This document shows positions 40,530 to 51,344 of a DNA stretch of 64,000 nt, in pieces. The notes under the pieces were generated by a model, which saw nothing but the letters and a program-made list of their open reading frames with translations, ran no database searches and was not told where the DNA came from. The position numbers and the translations under genes were made by a program. The stretch comes from Lepidodermella squamata (taxonomy: Eukaryota; Gastrotricha). The stretch covers positions 434,001 through 498,000 of the forward strand of contig JBLDXI010000054.1 in the NCBI GenBank assembly GCA_047495785.1, read 5' to 3'. Positions within the stretch are counted from its first letter, which is position 1. Every line of letters begins with the position of its first letter.

Positions 40530-41651
40530 TCAGTCGTAATTGATGAGAGTAATTAGCGTTATCGTGAACAGTATTACAATGAATCCAAGAGTTCCGAAAA
40601 AAGCGGCATCCAACAAGCGGCATTTACGAATTTTCAGCCTACCAACCCTGATACACTTGCCTTTAAAACTTTCACGGGAGTCGCACATGCAGCAAGTTAC
40701 GGCGGAGTATAAAGTTATAAGCATCGATGACAAAATCTGCCCGACAATAAGATCAGACAACAAAATATTTGAAGGCGTTTTCGGTACATTTTGCAATACT
40801 TGACTTTGCGAGACGGTAAAGGCCAGCAGAACAGTAACCCCAAAACTAGCACGATCGGGTGAATCAGGCGGTAGAAATGCCCCAGCGAATTGCACAAAGG
40901 TCAGAACAAAACAGGGGGCTACGACATTCAGGATGTAGTAATCTGGCTCTCGAATCAACTCGAAGTGGAACCGAAATTCGTGGAAATTCGCCTTTCCGAA
41001 AGGAACTACCTGGAACGTCTCCCATCTCCGGCCAAGCGTCCATCCAACGTTCTTTGAAGTAAACAGGCCGTTTGCAGATCCAATTACACTGTACATGCTT
41101 CGAATAGAAATCGTGGCATTCGACAACAGCATCTGGAACTGGATACTACAATTTTGCTTATCGACCGGGAATTTTTCGAAATTCATGTCGCAGTAGATGT
41201 TGAATATGCCAGCGAGATTTATGCTGTAGGAACCATCGAATGGGAATGCAGTAATCGCGCTAGTTATGCCTTGACTCATGCCGTAGTCATTACAGCTGTT
41301 AGAATTGACGATGGCCGGCTTCCAGTAATTGCCCGCATTATTCATTGCCCAGTAAGGTGGGATACCTCTTGTTGCGTTGTACTTCAATGCGGCGGTTTTG
41401 ATACAATCAAGCTCAGCAGTTACCACGAGATTGCCGCTAAGAGAAATTGTCTCATCAAGATCGTTCACCTGAGCGAGTCTGAAGAACATAAAACCGATGT
41501 CTATAGGGTCCAGTGTGGCCTTTTGCAAGAACTCGTTGGGATGAATTGCTCCTGGTAAAACGTTGCATTCCGTGAGGATGATATTTTTGATGTCGCCATC
41601 TTGGGCGAAGGCTGGACAGATCGCTAGGAGCGCGAGATGGATTGAAATCAT
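40530..41651 (-). CDS. Cys-loop ligand-gated ion channel A2
   Basis: 373 residues, intronless, colinear with A1 throughout. Signal peptide MISIHLALLAICPAFA. Cys-loop with FPVDKQNC, four membrane segments, M2 SPDRASFGVTVLLAFTVSQ and a ~26-residue M3-M4 loop rich in Lys/Arg. Differences cluster in the M3-M4 loop and binding-loop segments (RGIPPYWAMNNAGNYWKP against RVIPPHWAMTTTENYWKP), which might alter ligand specificity (inference). Confidence 0.88.
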   Translation of the reverse strand: MISIHLALLAICPAFAQDGDIKNIILTECNVLPGAIHPNEFLQKATLDPIDIGFMFFRLAQVNDLDETISLSGNLVVTAELDCIKTAALKYNATRGIPPYWAMNNAGNYWKPAIVNSNSCNDYGMSQGITSAITAFPFDGSYSINLAGIFNIYCDMNFEKFPVDKQNCSIQFQMLLSNATISIRSMYSVIGSANGLFTSKNVGWTLGRRWETFQVVPFGKANFHEFRFHFELIREPDYYILNVVAPCFVLTFVQFAGAFLPPDSPDRASFGVTVLLAFTVSQSQVLQNVPKTPSNILLSDLIVGQILSSMLITLYSAVTCCMCDSRESFKGKCIRVGRLKIRKCRLLDAAFFGTLGFIVILFTITLITLINYD

Positions 41652-41779
41652 TTTTGCCAGTGATTTGATACGACTGATTCAAGACAATTCAAAACAATTG
41701 TCAGTGATAGCAGTAGGTTATTATCGATCACAGGACACTTGTAAGAAAATACTTTCATCTATTAATGAATTTGCGTCAG

Positions 41780-41794
41780 GTAAACAAATAATTA
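41780..41794 (+). promoter_or_regulatory. Shared GTAAACAAATAATTA motif upstream of channel A2
   Basis: Identical 15-base forkhead plus homeodomain-type word, 129 bases upstream of the A2 start, followed by a CTGTTTAC word at about 41812-41819 in the opposite orientation. Confidence 0.4.
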
Positions 41795-41819
41795 CAAGGA
41801 CCCGAGACTTTCTGTTTAC

Positions 41820-42289
41820 TCTCCAAACGATGTAGCGGATTTTCGAATTTTCGCTGCGCAGCGGCAGTTGAAAAACTTCCGTCAGTGTCGCAGATCTCGA
41901 GCGGAGCTGTCGCCTGCCTAGGCTTTCAGAGTTTTTCTCCCAATTTCAAGTCCGGTACGTTGGGAATGGCTGCCGCCATGTCCTACCACTTCGCGAGCAA
42001 ATCGAAGGCGTCTGCTTACGTCCGCCAACGACGATGAAATCGCCAGTGGTCGTCCTCCATGATCGCCGGTCGTCGGACCCGTTTCCTGTCTTCGTCACCT
42101 AGTTCACCCTTCATTCCTTGTCTTCGCCATCCTTCAGTTATTCTCTGTTCTGTTTCTGTCTAAAATGTTGTTGGTTTTTGTTTTTCCTAGCTACGTCTCT
42201 CTTACGACGACTCAATTATAGCGGATACTTTTCAAGTTGACATTTTGACTTTTTCTTACACTTTGGATCATTTTAAAATACTGATTCTG
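41820..42289. other. Spacer, no gene seen
   Basis: GC-rich segment 41850-42110 with no conserved frame, then a T-rich stretch. Could be a retroelement 3' region, but no match to the other copies was seen. Confidence 0.3.
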
Positions 42290-44010
42290 CTAACTAGTCG
42301 GTTCCTCGAAGTGTCTGCTTTTAGAATCAATTACAGCTGTGGATCGATTCGAACGAGCTGAATTTGCAGTTCCCGGGGCTTGAGAAGATAGCTTATACAA
42401 TTTCCCCCATAACAATCCAGCAGCGAATGCAGTAGTGCTGATAGAGGCCAGGCATAGCAAAACTATGGTCACTGTTAACATGAGACTTCGCCCGTCAGCA
42501 GCCTGGGTTATGCCGACCAAAATCCCGCCGACAACCACGCTCGCAGAAGAAATTATACTGACTGCCAGCGGCTTGTTGCCATAGCAGCCTTTCTGTTTTG
42601 TTAGCAACAGCGATCTTATCACAATCAACAGAACTGTGATAGAGATAATGGCTAGCAAAACCTTCCCGCTAATTGAAGTTGTGAGAGAATCGAGAACTGA
42701 GGCTTCGTTGCGAATGATTCGTTTGAAAACATCATCATCCGATATGTAGTCGACGTGCGCTAAAACGTCTAGTTTCGATATAGGATTCAAAATTAAAAAT
42801 CGCCTCAACTGATGCGAAAACCAGAGCCTCCATGATATGCATCGAGGTCACCTTTTGAACAAATGAGCAATCAACCTTCATCGGTCGGGGTTAGGAAACT
42901 GAACAATTGACGTCGCCACGCTATGTGCCTGAGTTACAAGTTCAAGAGTTTCAAGGTCAAACATGTTTGCTATCCAAATCGTTGAAAATCCTGAAATTGC
43001 GAAAAAAATTATTGCTGAGAAGTATTTCCCATTATCCTCCGACCAGCTGGAAGGTATTAGGAAAATGTGACTGACCATGAGAATATTCCCGCAAATACCC
43101 ATTTTTCTGATTGCATGCGGTTGATTCACAGCCATAATAACTAAATTAACCGAAATAAGAAAGCCGGCGGTTGTTTTTAAAGCTATATTAGCCTCTCTAT
43201 TCAACAGGGACTCCTTAACTTCAATCACCAATATTTCACCCCTCGGTGGCAATTTTGACTTGGTCAGCCATACGAAGGGACAATCAATCTTCAGTAAAAT
43301 AGAACCATTCAACCAGGATAGATAGTTCGCCCCGACGCATTGAATGGATTGGTTATTCTCGAACCGAATCTGAGAAAACGCAATTGGCTGCCCACCGGTT
43401 GACAACATAGTGTCAGAGTCGAATCTGTAGATTCCTTTCAAGCCCGTGAATTCAGTTTGCAGAATAGCCTGTTTCATAACAGAAACGATTTCCGAACCAT
43501 TCTGCTGAAACAAAGCTTGGTTTGTTGTCCAATCCGATAGAGTTTGACCTTTCTTAGCAAGAATAGCCTCTGTATGGTTGAGAATTAGTCCAATGAACAT
43601 TATTCGGTCATAAAAAGGATACGGCAGGGTAGAACGCTGATAATCTTCGATTCGAGACATCAGATCTATCTCATAGTCTGATGCAGTGTAGCCTGTGAGG
43701 TCATGGGTCGAATTCGCCCCGTATACGTCTTCCAGAGTTAAATCAGCATAAACCAAACAACACTACAATATTTCAATCAGCGACTCTCTGTCACACCAAC
43801 GCAGGGCTTCTGGTATTGAGGAGTTTTCATCAAATTTGGTCCAGCTTCCAAAGATGATTACAAAATTGGGACCATACAAGCCGAATCGGTGAAGCCAGCA
43901 GCTGACAAAAACGTTGTCCCAAACCGCTGTTAGGATAACCCGATCATGGCTTGCTTTCAACTCGGCGAAAGCCTCCTCTGTATTCTGTAAATCCTCTGGC
44001 CAAAATTTTG

Positions 44011-44907
44011 GCTCAATTCCGGGCCCATATTAGTTCCGTCCGGCCCCCAAGCGTTGGTTGCGCAATTGGAGGGTAAAAGTGGACTTAGCGCAAAACGCCA
44101 AGTCGAAATTTTAAACAACATGTTGGGGGCGCGCGCTGATGTCAAAGGGCTATTTTCGAATATCCTAGCGGTTTTTATTCCAAAATGAAGCTTAACTAAT
44201 TATCTATCAAATGAATATGGGTTTCTGGCGAGAGACATTTGAATTAACAGGTTTTACGAGCACTCCAACTTTTCATTTACGCGTGTGCACGTTCCTGGTC
44301 AACGCGCGGAATTTAGAGTGCAAGTGCAAAACTTTTTTATTTTAATTTTTTCGAGCGAGAACCCCATATTCAATCGATAGAGAATTGTCTGAAATATTTT
44401 TGTTAAAAATCAGGACTTGGCTTTTGCGAATATGTTGAATTATTTTTAACAAATTTAAAACCGCGCGCAAAGATGCTAAAGGGTTACTTTGAAATATCGC
44501 GTCGGTTTTTATACCAAAACATATTTCAGACAATTCTCTATCGATTGAATATGGGGTTCTCGCTCGAAAAAAATTAAAATAAAAAAGTTTTACTTGCACC
44601 TAAAATTTTGCGCGCGAGTTGAGAGCGCGCGCACTCGCGTCTCAAAAGTTAGGATGTGCGGTAACCGTTTTTTCGTTCATTTTTCACGCTAGGAATCCAT
44701 ATCTATTCTATAGAGAATTTTCTGAACTTTCTTTTAGTATAAAAACCGCCTAAATAATCAAAACTTGCCCTTTGACTTTACCGCACGCGGCCTTGAAATT
44801 TCTAAAAATTTCGACTTTTGCGCGTTTTGCGCTAAGTCCACTTTTACCCTCCAATTGCGCAACCAACCCTCCGACTGGACGGAACTAATATGGGCCCGGA
44901 ATTGAGC
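44011..44907. mobile_element. 897-bp Mutator-like non-autonomous TIR element
   Basis: The ends are inverted repeats of about 105 bp beginning GCTCAATTCCGGGCCCATAT, imperfect near position 32. They are flanked by 9-bp AAAATTTTG copies at 44002-44010 and 44908-44916. No transposase frame. Long TIRs with a 9-bp duplication fit Mutator-like elements. A second palindrome is nested at about 44338-44590. Confidence 0.8.
44338..44590. repeat. Inner palindrome nested in the Mutator-like element
   Basis: TTTTAATTTTTTCGAGCGAG with CCATATTCAATCGATAGAGA at the left is mirrored by the complement at 44517-44590. About 65-bp arms around a 115-bp spacer. It may be a separate foldback element. Confidence 0.65.
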
Positions 44908-45629
44908 AAAATTTTGATATCGGCGAGACCTTAGCGTTGTCGGCCTCGAAGTACTGAACAAACCATCGGTCGAACAAGTTCCAGGTCGGGTCGATTTCAG
45001 AGATAAGCCCAACGGAGTTCCAGTTCATTTTTCGAGCGAAACTCGCCACCCCGGCGCAGAAATAATCAGCCTTCTCGCCGAGCCCGAAGAAATTTCTGAA
45101 TTTTGATCGTTCTGTTGTCAGCTTAAGAGAACTTAGATAGTTCGACACCTTAAATTATTGAAATGCATGTTCGCCTCTCAGAAATAAGTTAGCAACTTAC
45201 GCCGACAAAATTGAGAGGCAATACCATCAATGCTTGCAATTCTTGTACTTGACCCACCATATCTTGTATTGCCATTAAAGGGAAAGTTTCTTCCGTTTCA
45301 GAATCGAAATACAGCCGCTGCGTGAACTGTGAAATAGCAATAGAGTCGTTGCCTTGATCGTCCAAAAGTTCGATCTCTATGTCGTAGATCGGCAGCCAGT
45401 TAGGCATCAAGCGCAACCGATCGAGGGCTATTTGAATCGATTCGTCAGCCCAAATTCCGCTGCCTAATGGTCCGGAATTGGTATCCTGGAAAAGTAGCCG
45501 TATTTTATTGGGCCTATCTGCATCAGCTGAGTATATGCTACTCGATTTGATCACGTGTTTCACAGGAGCATGGATAGGTTCACTCGCGAGGAATTTCAGA
45601 AGGCTCAACATCAATATTACTGCTATCAT

Positions 45630-46403
45630 TTCAGAGAGAATTGTTCTAATGAGCTAGAGCGGCCGCATAGCAAAGAGGATGGCAAATTTCCGTTATTAGC
45701 CTTGTCATATGTTCTAATGAGTGCGGTACAGAGACATGGGCGGCGTTTCGTTCATTAGCAATATCACAACTCTTTTCGCGAAACTGGTGAACTTCAATGA
45801 ACATTTCAATCAAATATTTTGCAGTGAAATGAGAAGACCGAACTGCCGGAGCTAGTTTTTTCTTTATATTACAAAGTCGATTTTGAAATATGAGACAAGG
45901 TTCATACCGATTCTCCCGCCACTATAAGACATCTTCCTAATATCATTTCAGCAAATTGAAACTTATATTTAGATTCAAGTTTTACACACAGCTCCAGATA
46001 TTCAAAGTCGGCTTATCATCAGCGATAGGGGTTCGGTTTGATCTGGTTTGTCAGCGGAAGGCTGTGCTTTGGCATTATTTATTTGTTTGATATTCATCCT
46101 AGTTGACTTGCATTCGTTTAACATTTTTACCGATTAGGTCGGCCCCTTTACTGTTGACACTGTAGAAAGCAAATGCATTTTGAATCAATTTGTAAAAAAG
46201 ATGAAAACGATGGTTTATGCCAAATTGCCGTGGTCGAAAGAGCATTATCAACTTCAACTTGGAAATGGCGATTAGATAGACACCTAAGCCTAAAACTAAT
46301 GAGGAGACGCAAAATACAATTTACTGATATTATCATTCAGAGATTTTAATGGGATGTCTGCAGATATTTTATACCCCTTGCCTTAATGACTCTTCAGCTT
46401 CAT
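45630..46403. other. Spacer, no gene seen
   Basis: Upstream region of the disabled receptor and 3' flank of channel A3. Only short shadow ORFs. Confidence 0.35.
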
Positions 46404-47534
46404 TCAGTTGTAATTGATGAGGACTATGAGTGTTATCGTGAACAATATTACAATGAATCCAAGAGTTCCGAAAAAAGATACATCCAACAAGCGGCATTTT
46501 CGAATTTTCAGCCTACCAAATCTAACAGACTTGACTTTGAAAGTATCACAAGAATCGCACATCGCGCAAGTTACAGCAGAGTAGAAGGTTATGAGCATCG
46601 ATGACAAAATCTGCCCGAAAATAAGATCAGACAACAAAATATTTGAAGGCGTTTTCGGTACATTAGCTAAGACTTGGCTCTGCGCAACTGTGAAGGCCAA
46701 AAGGACTGTAACACTAAAACTGGCTCGATCCGGTGAGTCAGGCGGTAGAAATGCCCCAGCGAATTGCACGAAGGTCAGAACAAAACACGGCGCTACAACA
46801 TTGAGGACGAAGTAATCCGGTTCTCGAATCAACTCGAAGTAGAACCGAATTTCGTAGAAATTCGCCTTTCCGAATGGTACCACTTGAAACGTCTCCCATC
46901 TCCGGCCAAGCGTCCATCCAACGTTTTTCGAAGTGAACAGGCCGTTAGCAGATCCAATGAGGCTATACAAATTTCGAATTGAAACGGTAGTATTAGATAA
47001 CAGAGTTTGAAACTCGATGCTGCAGGTTTGCTTGTCGACTGGGAATTTTTCGAAATTCATGTCGCAGTAGATGTTGAAAATGCCGGCGAAATTTATGTTG
47101 TATAAGCCATCGAATGGGAAGGCGGTGATCGCGCTGGTGATGGTTTGGCTCATACCGTAGTCATTACAGCTGTTAGAATTGACGATGCCCGGTTTCCAGT
47201 AGTTTCCCGTGGTAGTCATTGCCCAATAAGGCGGAATAAATTGGGTTGCGTTGTACTTCAATGCGGCGTTTTTGATGCAATCCACCTCAGCAGTGAATGC
47301 GAGAGTGCCGCTTAATGAAATCGTTTCTTCCAGATCGTTCACCTGTGCTAGTCTGAAGAATATAAAACCGAGGTCGATAGGGTCCAGTGCGGCTTTTTTC
47401 AAAAATTCGTTGGGGTGAGTAGCTCCTGGAAGAACGTTGCATTCTGTGAGGATGATATTCTTGATGTCGCCATCTTGCGCAAAGCCCGAGATTGATAGAG
47501 CTAAGAGCGCGAGATGGATGGAAATCATTTTCAC
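46404..47534 (-). CDS. Cys-loop ligand-gated ion channel A3
   Basis: 376 residues, intronless. Signal peptide MKMISIHLALLALSISGFA; an alternative Met two codons later equals the A2 start. Cys-loop CDMNFEKFPVDKQTC, M2 SPDRASFSVTVLLAFTV, M4 LGFIVILFTITLIVLI. The M3-M4 loop is about 26 residues. Very close to A1 and A2; the tract TSKNVGWTLGRRWETFQVVP is shared with A2. Confidence 0.88.
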   Translation of the reverse strand: MKMISIHLALLALSISGFAQDGDIKNIILTECNVLPGATHPNEFLKKAALDPIDLGFIFFRLAQVNDLEETISLSGTLAFTAEVDCIKNAALKYNATQFIPPYWAMTTTGNYWKPGIVNSNSCNDYGMSQTITSAITAFPFDGLYNINFAGIFNIYCDMNFEKFPVDKQTCSIEFQTLLSNTTVSIRNLYSLIGSANGLFTSKNVGWTLGRRWETFQVVPFGKANFYEIRFYFELIREPDYFVLNVVAPCFVLTFVQFAGAFLPPDSPDRASFSVTVLLAFTVAQSQVLANVPKTPSNILLSDLIFGQILSSMLITFYSAVTCAMCDSCDTFKVKSVRFGRLKIRKCRLLDVSFFGTLGFIVILFTITLIVLINYN

Positions 47535-47656
47535 CTAGGATTTGATAAGACTGATTCAAGTCAATTCATGATAATTGCCAATGATGTCAGTAGGTCATTT
47601 TCCATCGACGGACAACTGTAAGAAAATGCTTACATCTATTAATAAATATGCGTCGA

Positions 47657-47671
47657 GTAAACAAATAATTA
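47657..47671 (+). promoter_or_regulatory. Shared GTAAACAAATAATTA motif upstream of channel A3
   Basis: Same 15 bases 123 bases upstream of the A3 start, followed about 20 bases later by CTTACTGTTTACTTAACG, which holds the opposite-strand forkhead-like word. Confidence 0.4.
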
Positions 47672-48674
47672 CGAGAACTCGCGACTTACTGTTTACTTAA
47701 CGCTTTTAAAAATGAAGCAACGCATTTTTTGCATTTTCGATGCGCAGCTGGAGTCAACATCGACACGCCGGATTGTCACTCCGGTATTTATTTTTTATTT
47801 CTGCGCAAAAAAACAGCCGATGACAACAAGAATATCTTGAAGTAACAAAACCGGAGCAATGCCATCGGAGCAATGAATGCCGATTTACAAAAGGTGAAGT
47901 CGAAGGCGCTGTGCAACCTTGGTACTGAATCGTGAGCTTATTATGTTAAACCTTAGATATTTCCGCCAAGTTTGGCCGAAAGACTATTAGATAATCCGAC
48001 ATTTTTATTTCAATATTTAGTTGAAGTTTTTTTTATTTTACTTGGCACTCGGTACTTTCGGCAACATTTGCGCTATCAGTGACACTCCAGTATCAGGAAA
48101 CGTTTCCATTTCGGCTGGAAGCTGATGATAAAAAAACCACGAGAATTTCAACGTTCAAACCATAGCTAGTCACAGAAAGAAAGGTGCCAGTTAGAATACA
48201 CGATCCAATTAAACAAATATTCGATGCTTTATTGTTTATTTTTGTTCGATTCTGATAGCAATTATCGCGCTGAGGCAAAAACACAGCAAACTAAACACAG
48301 CAGGGGAAATATTGAAATAGGTTAAAGATAAATATTAGAACGTCCCCACGCCAACGACGTTGCATCACTTCATAAGGTTTTTGAAATATTTTTAGCAAGG
48401 CGAGATATTTTTATCTTTCCTACATTATCTCTTGCATGTCTTCAGCATTAATTTTCACGATTCAAGGGTTAATTGATAGAAAAGTATTTTAGGGAACGAA
48501 AAAGAACAATTAATTACTCATGTTACAGCTGGGTATAGCTGGTTGAGGATACACAGACTAAATGGGCCTATTGCCTATTTCATGGTTAAATTTAGCCGTT
48601 CACACGTATTCATAGCTTATATGTGATACTTTCCGCCAATCGGGAAACGCCATGCTTCATTTTTTTCAAATGAA
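47672..48674. other. Shared flank between channels A3 and B1
   Basis: Contains blocks repeated at 55795-56817 and 61390-62246, such as GGTGCCAGTTAGAATA followed by CGATCCAATTAAACAAATAT. These mark the duplicated unit. No gene. Confidence 0.5.
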
Positions 48675-49865
48675 TCAACTTAATATTTTCGCAGTGATAA
48701 CGATTGCGAAAACCATATCGATCGTAGCTAGGGTGCCGAAAAATACGACATCAATGTATCGGCTTTTGCTGCAGCGGAACACACAAACCGAGATTTTTCT
48801 CGAATGCGAATCTTGCGATGCACACCACGCACACATAATAGCAGAGTAGCAGGTGGTAAGCATTGCAGAAATGATAAGACCGAATATGAGGTCAGACAGC
48901 AAGATATTAACCGGAGTTTTGGGAACACTCGCTAAAACCTGGCTCTGAGCCACGGTGAAAGCTAAAAGTACGGTCACAGCGAAACTAGCTCGATCAGGGC
49001 TGTCCGGTGGTAGAAAAGCACTCGCGAACTGAACAATCGTCAAAATAAAGCAAGGCGATATGATATTCATAACGTAGTAGTCATGCATTCGTAAGAGCTC
49101 AAAGTGGAAAAATATGTTGTGGTAATCAATAGCCAAAAAAGGTAGAAGGGTGTAATTTTCGCGGGTCTCACCTACTTTCCAACCGACATTCACCGACGCG
49201 AATTTGTCTTTTTCGATGTAGCTTGTCAAGCTTTGAAGATTTACGGCTGAACTTGATAGCCAGAGACCGATATTTATGAAGCAGGATTGCTTGTCGATTG
49301 GAAATTTCTCGAAGACCATGTCGCACAGAATCGTGAACATCCCACTGAAGGTCAGCTGAATCATTCCTTCGAATGGCATCGCATTGATGACAGGGTATAC
49401 ATTCGTGCTAAGTCCATAGTCATTGGCACTAAGAACACTGGTTAACCTTGGAATCTGGACCGGTTGCGAAATCATTTACCTGTTCTCATTGACAAATCCC
49501 GGTCGCCAGTAATCGTCCGTATTTGTTATTGCCCAAAAATCAGGCATTTCCCTTGTTGCGTTGTACCTTAGCGCTGCATTTTTCACACACTCAGAGTGAA
49601 CTCTTATGTAAACCAAGCCACTCATTGTGACTGTCTCTTGAAGATCGTCGACGTTGATCAGCTTGCTGTAGACAAATTTGATTTCTATCGGTTGGGGACC
49701 AGTTGATTTGTTATACTCGTTGGGATAAGTAGCACCTGGAACAAAGTTGCATTCAGTAAGAATTAGGGTTCGGATATCATCGTCTCGGCTGATACTCGAG
49801 GCTGTTGATATAAAGAGCATTAACATGGAGAAAATCATTGCGATATATTGAAATGGTTCATTCAT
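48675..49865 (-). CDS. Cys-loop ligand-gated ion channel B1
   Basis: Two exons: 49865-49480 and 49437-48675, split by a 42-nt phase-2 intron (gtaaat...taaccag); 382 residues. The Met at 49838 (MIFSMLMLFIS) is probably the real start, matching B2 to B4. Ectodomain SRDDDIRTLILTECNFVPGA, Cys-loop CDMVFEKFPIDKQSC, M2 SPDRASFAVTVLLAFTV (Asp at -1', Leu at 9'). The M3-M4 loop is about 30 residues with HSRKISVCVFRCSKSRYID. Subfamily B differs from A in the loop and in having the intron. Confidence 0.85.
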
Positions 49866-50099
49866 TTATATACAAAATGATGCCAAAGAATCTCATAACA
49901 GTATCACCGGATTTTCATCGTTTCGAACGCAAACAGCAAACGGATCGTCGAGCGTCGACAGTGATTCCTGAGCACGTGAGGAAAATATGATGGCAAAAAG
50001 GTCCTATCACCAGGGGCTTTTCAGTTTCCTTGTTGACACTCTAGCAGCGCTGCAGATCTATGTGTACTTCGTTAAACAACGCGTTTCAGGATATTACCA

Positions 50100-51180
50100 C
50101 TATGTTCAATGATCTGATCAGGCTCGAGTGTACAATATGAAGCTACGCTCGTCGACGATGGTGCGTAAGAGAAACAGTAAATGGGGAAACAAGGGGTTTA
50201 TCATGGACAGGGTAGTTATCAGAGTCGGGAGGGTGAAACACAGATAACATGGCAGGAGGGGGCAGTTACATGGGTGTGATCCAGAGGGTGTGATGTCGCA
50301 GATCAACGGGTATTGCTGTCCGTGTCGGCGTCCATCTTTTGCACCATAGAACGTTTGCACCGTGCGACAATGCAAGCTCCATTGGCACCGTACCGACCTA
50401 GACGAGTGTCATGAATTCGCTCGTCTATTGCTGACCGAGGTGATTGCGTGATTGGTTGATCCCGGCGAAGGATCGACGACCGAGGGTATTGCTGCCACCC
50501 AGCCGGAGCAGTAGGGGTTAAGTGCTCTGCTCAGTTACACACGCGCCGTGACTTGAAGACGAACCACTGACCTTCTGAGAAAGCACAGCGGACGCTTAAC
50601 CACTAAGCCACGTGCTCCCCCTTCAGGCAGGTGAGATGCATGGCAGACATGGAGAGAGATATGAAAAGATAAAAAAAGAAGAAGGTGTTCGACAACCCAA
50701 AAGTTAGAAGTCGGGTAAAGGACCACGAGGAAGTTTGTTGCTCAACAGCACGAAGGGCGAACGCCGACGAGGAAGGGGGGGGGGGGGAAGCGGGCCATCA
50801 GGCGGACGCTCTCGAGGTCCTCGCGCAGCGGCAGGACAAACGGAGCAGCGTTTGCGACATACCGAGAACTCGTATCGACTCGACCTGCGCTGTTGAGCCG
50901 AACATCGACGGACGCGCTATCAAAGGGCATAACTTGGCTCCTCGCGGGATTAAACTTCTGGCGCCACTTCTTGGCCCAGTCGGAAATACGGGTGATCTCC
51001 AATTGGATGCGGCGCTGAGCAGCAGGGAACATGCCACCCTCGCCGACGACAGTCAAATCGTCAGTCGTCAGGGTAGGCCTGCAGCAACGTGCCATCCACG
51101 CTTGGGGCGGAAAACAAATCGGCGGTATACAGAATGTAGAGAAGAGGCGACAACGGGGAACCTTGCGGCCCCAAAATTAA
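50100..51180 (-). pseudogene. Non-LTR retroelement 3' part (RT end and 3' region)
   Basis: 51095-50742 encodes TDDLTVVGEGGMFPAAQRRI, WAKKWRQKFNPARSQVMPF and FVLPLREDLESVRLMARF, i.e. the DD-containing RT block with an internal deletion. A G-tract of about 14 bases interrupts at 50777. The 3' region to 50100 resembles 24261-24650. A tRNA-like segment is embedded at 50560-50630. Confidence 0.75.
50560..50630 (-). other. tRNA-like segment (possible SINE head)
   Basis: On the minus strand: GGGAGCACGTGGCTTAGTGG TTAAGCG (box A-like) and GGTCAGTGGTTCGTC (box B-like). It looks like a decayed tRNA-derived sequence rather than a functional tRNA; the acceptor stem does not pair. Confidence 0.3.
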
Positions 51181-51344
51181 AAAGAAAAAATTGTTACTCG
51201 CTCCGCTCGCTAGCCATCATTTCAATCTGAAAAGAGACAGTGGTGCGCACAATACCGACGAGACGCGCAACACTCTTTTATTGTTCATCGTGATCATTTA
51301 AGGAGGATGCGTGAGGAGGCTATTTTTTATCAGTGTACCGCCGT

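Larger units (their letters stand above)
42290..45629 (-). pseudogene. Second GABA-B-like class C GPCR, disabled
   Basis: Exon 1 45629 to about 45196 has a signal peptide (MIAVILMLSLLKFLASEP) and a ligand-domain start (KIRLLFQDTNSGPLG). A 52-nt intron (gtaagt...tttaag) precedes the second exon at about 45144, coding VSNYLSSLKLTTERSKFRNF and ADYFCAGVASFARKMNWNSV. A TIR element (44011-44907) interrupts after VSPISK; deleting it with one target copy keeps the frame into WPEDLQNTEEAF. Coding continues to 42878 with membrane segments (AGFLISVNLVIMAV, SAIIFFAISGFSTIWIA). Two in-frame TGA codons lie between 42880 and 42835, after which the same frame resumes with further membrane segments to 42290. 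Intron rescue of those stops was tried and failed. The class C fold is inferred from layout; similarity to the 21.5 kb receptor is loose. Confidence 0.65.

Noticed and set aside
42835-42880. A 43-nt intron (gtgacc...gcatcag) that might bypass the two TGA codons in the second class C receptor
   Set aside because: Removing it changes the upstream reading frame into one with a TAA just before, so it does not rescue the gene; decay is simpler.
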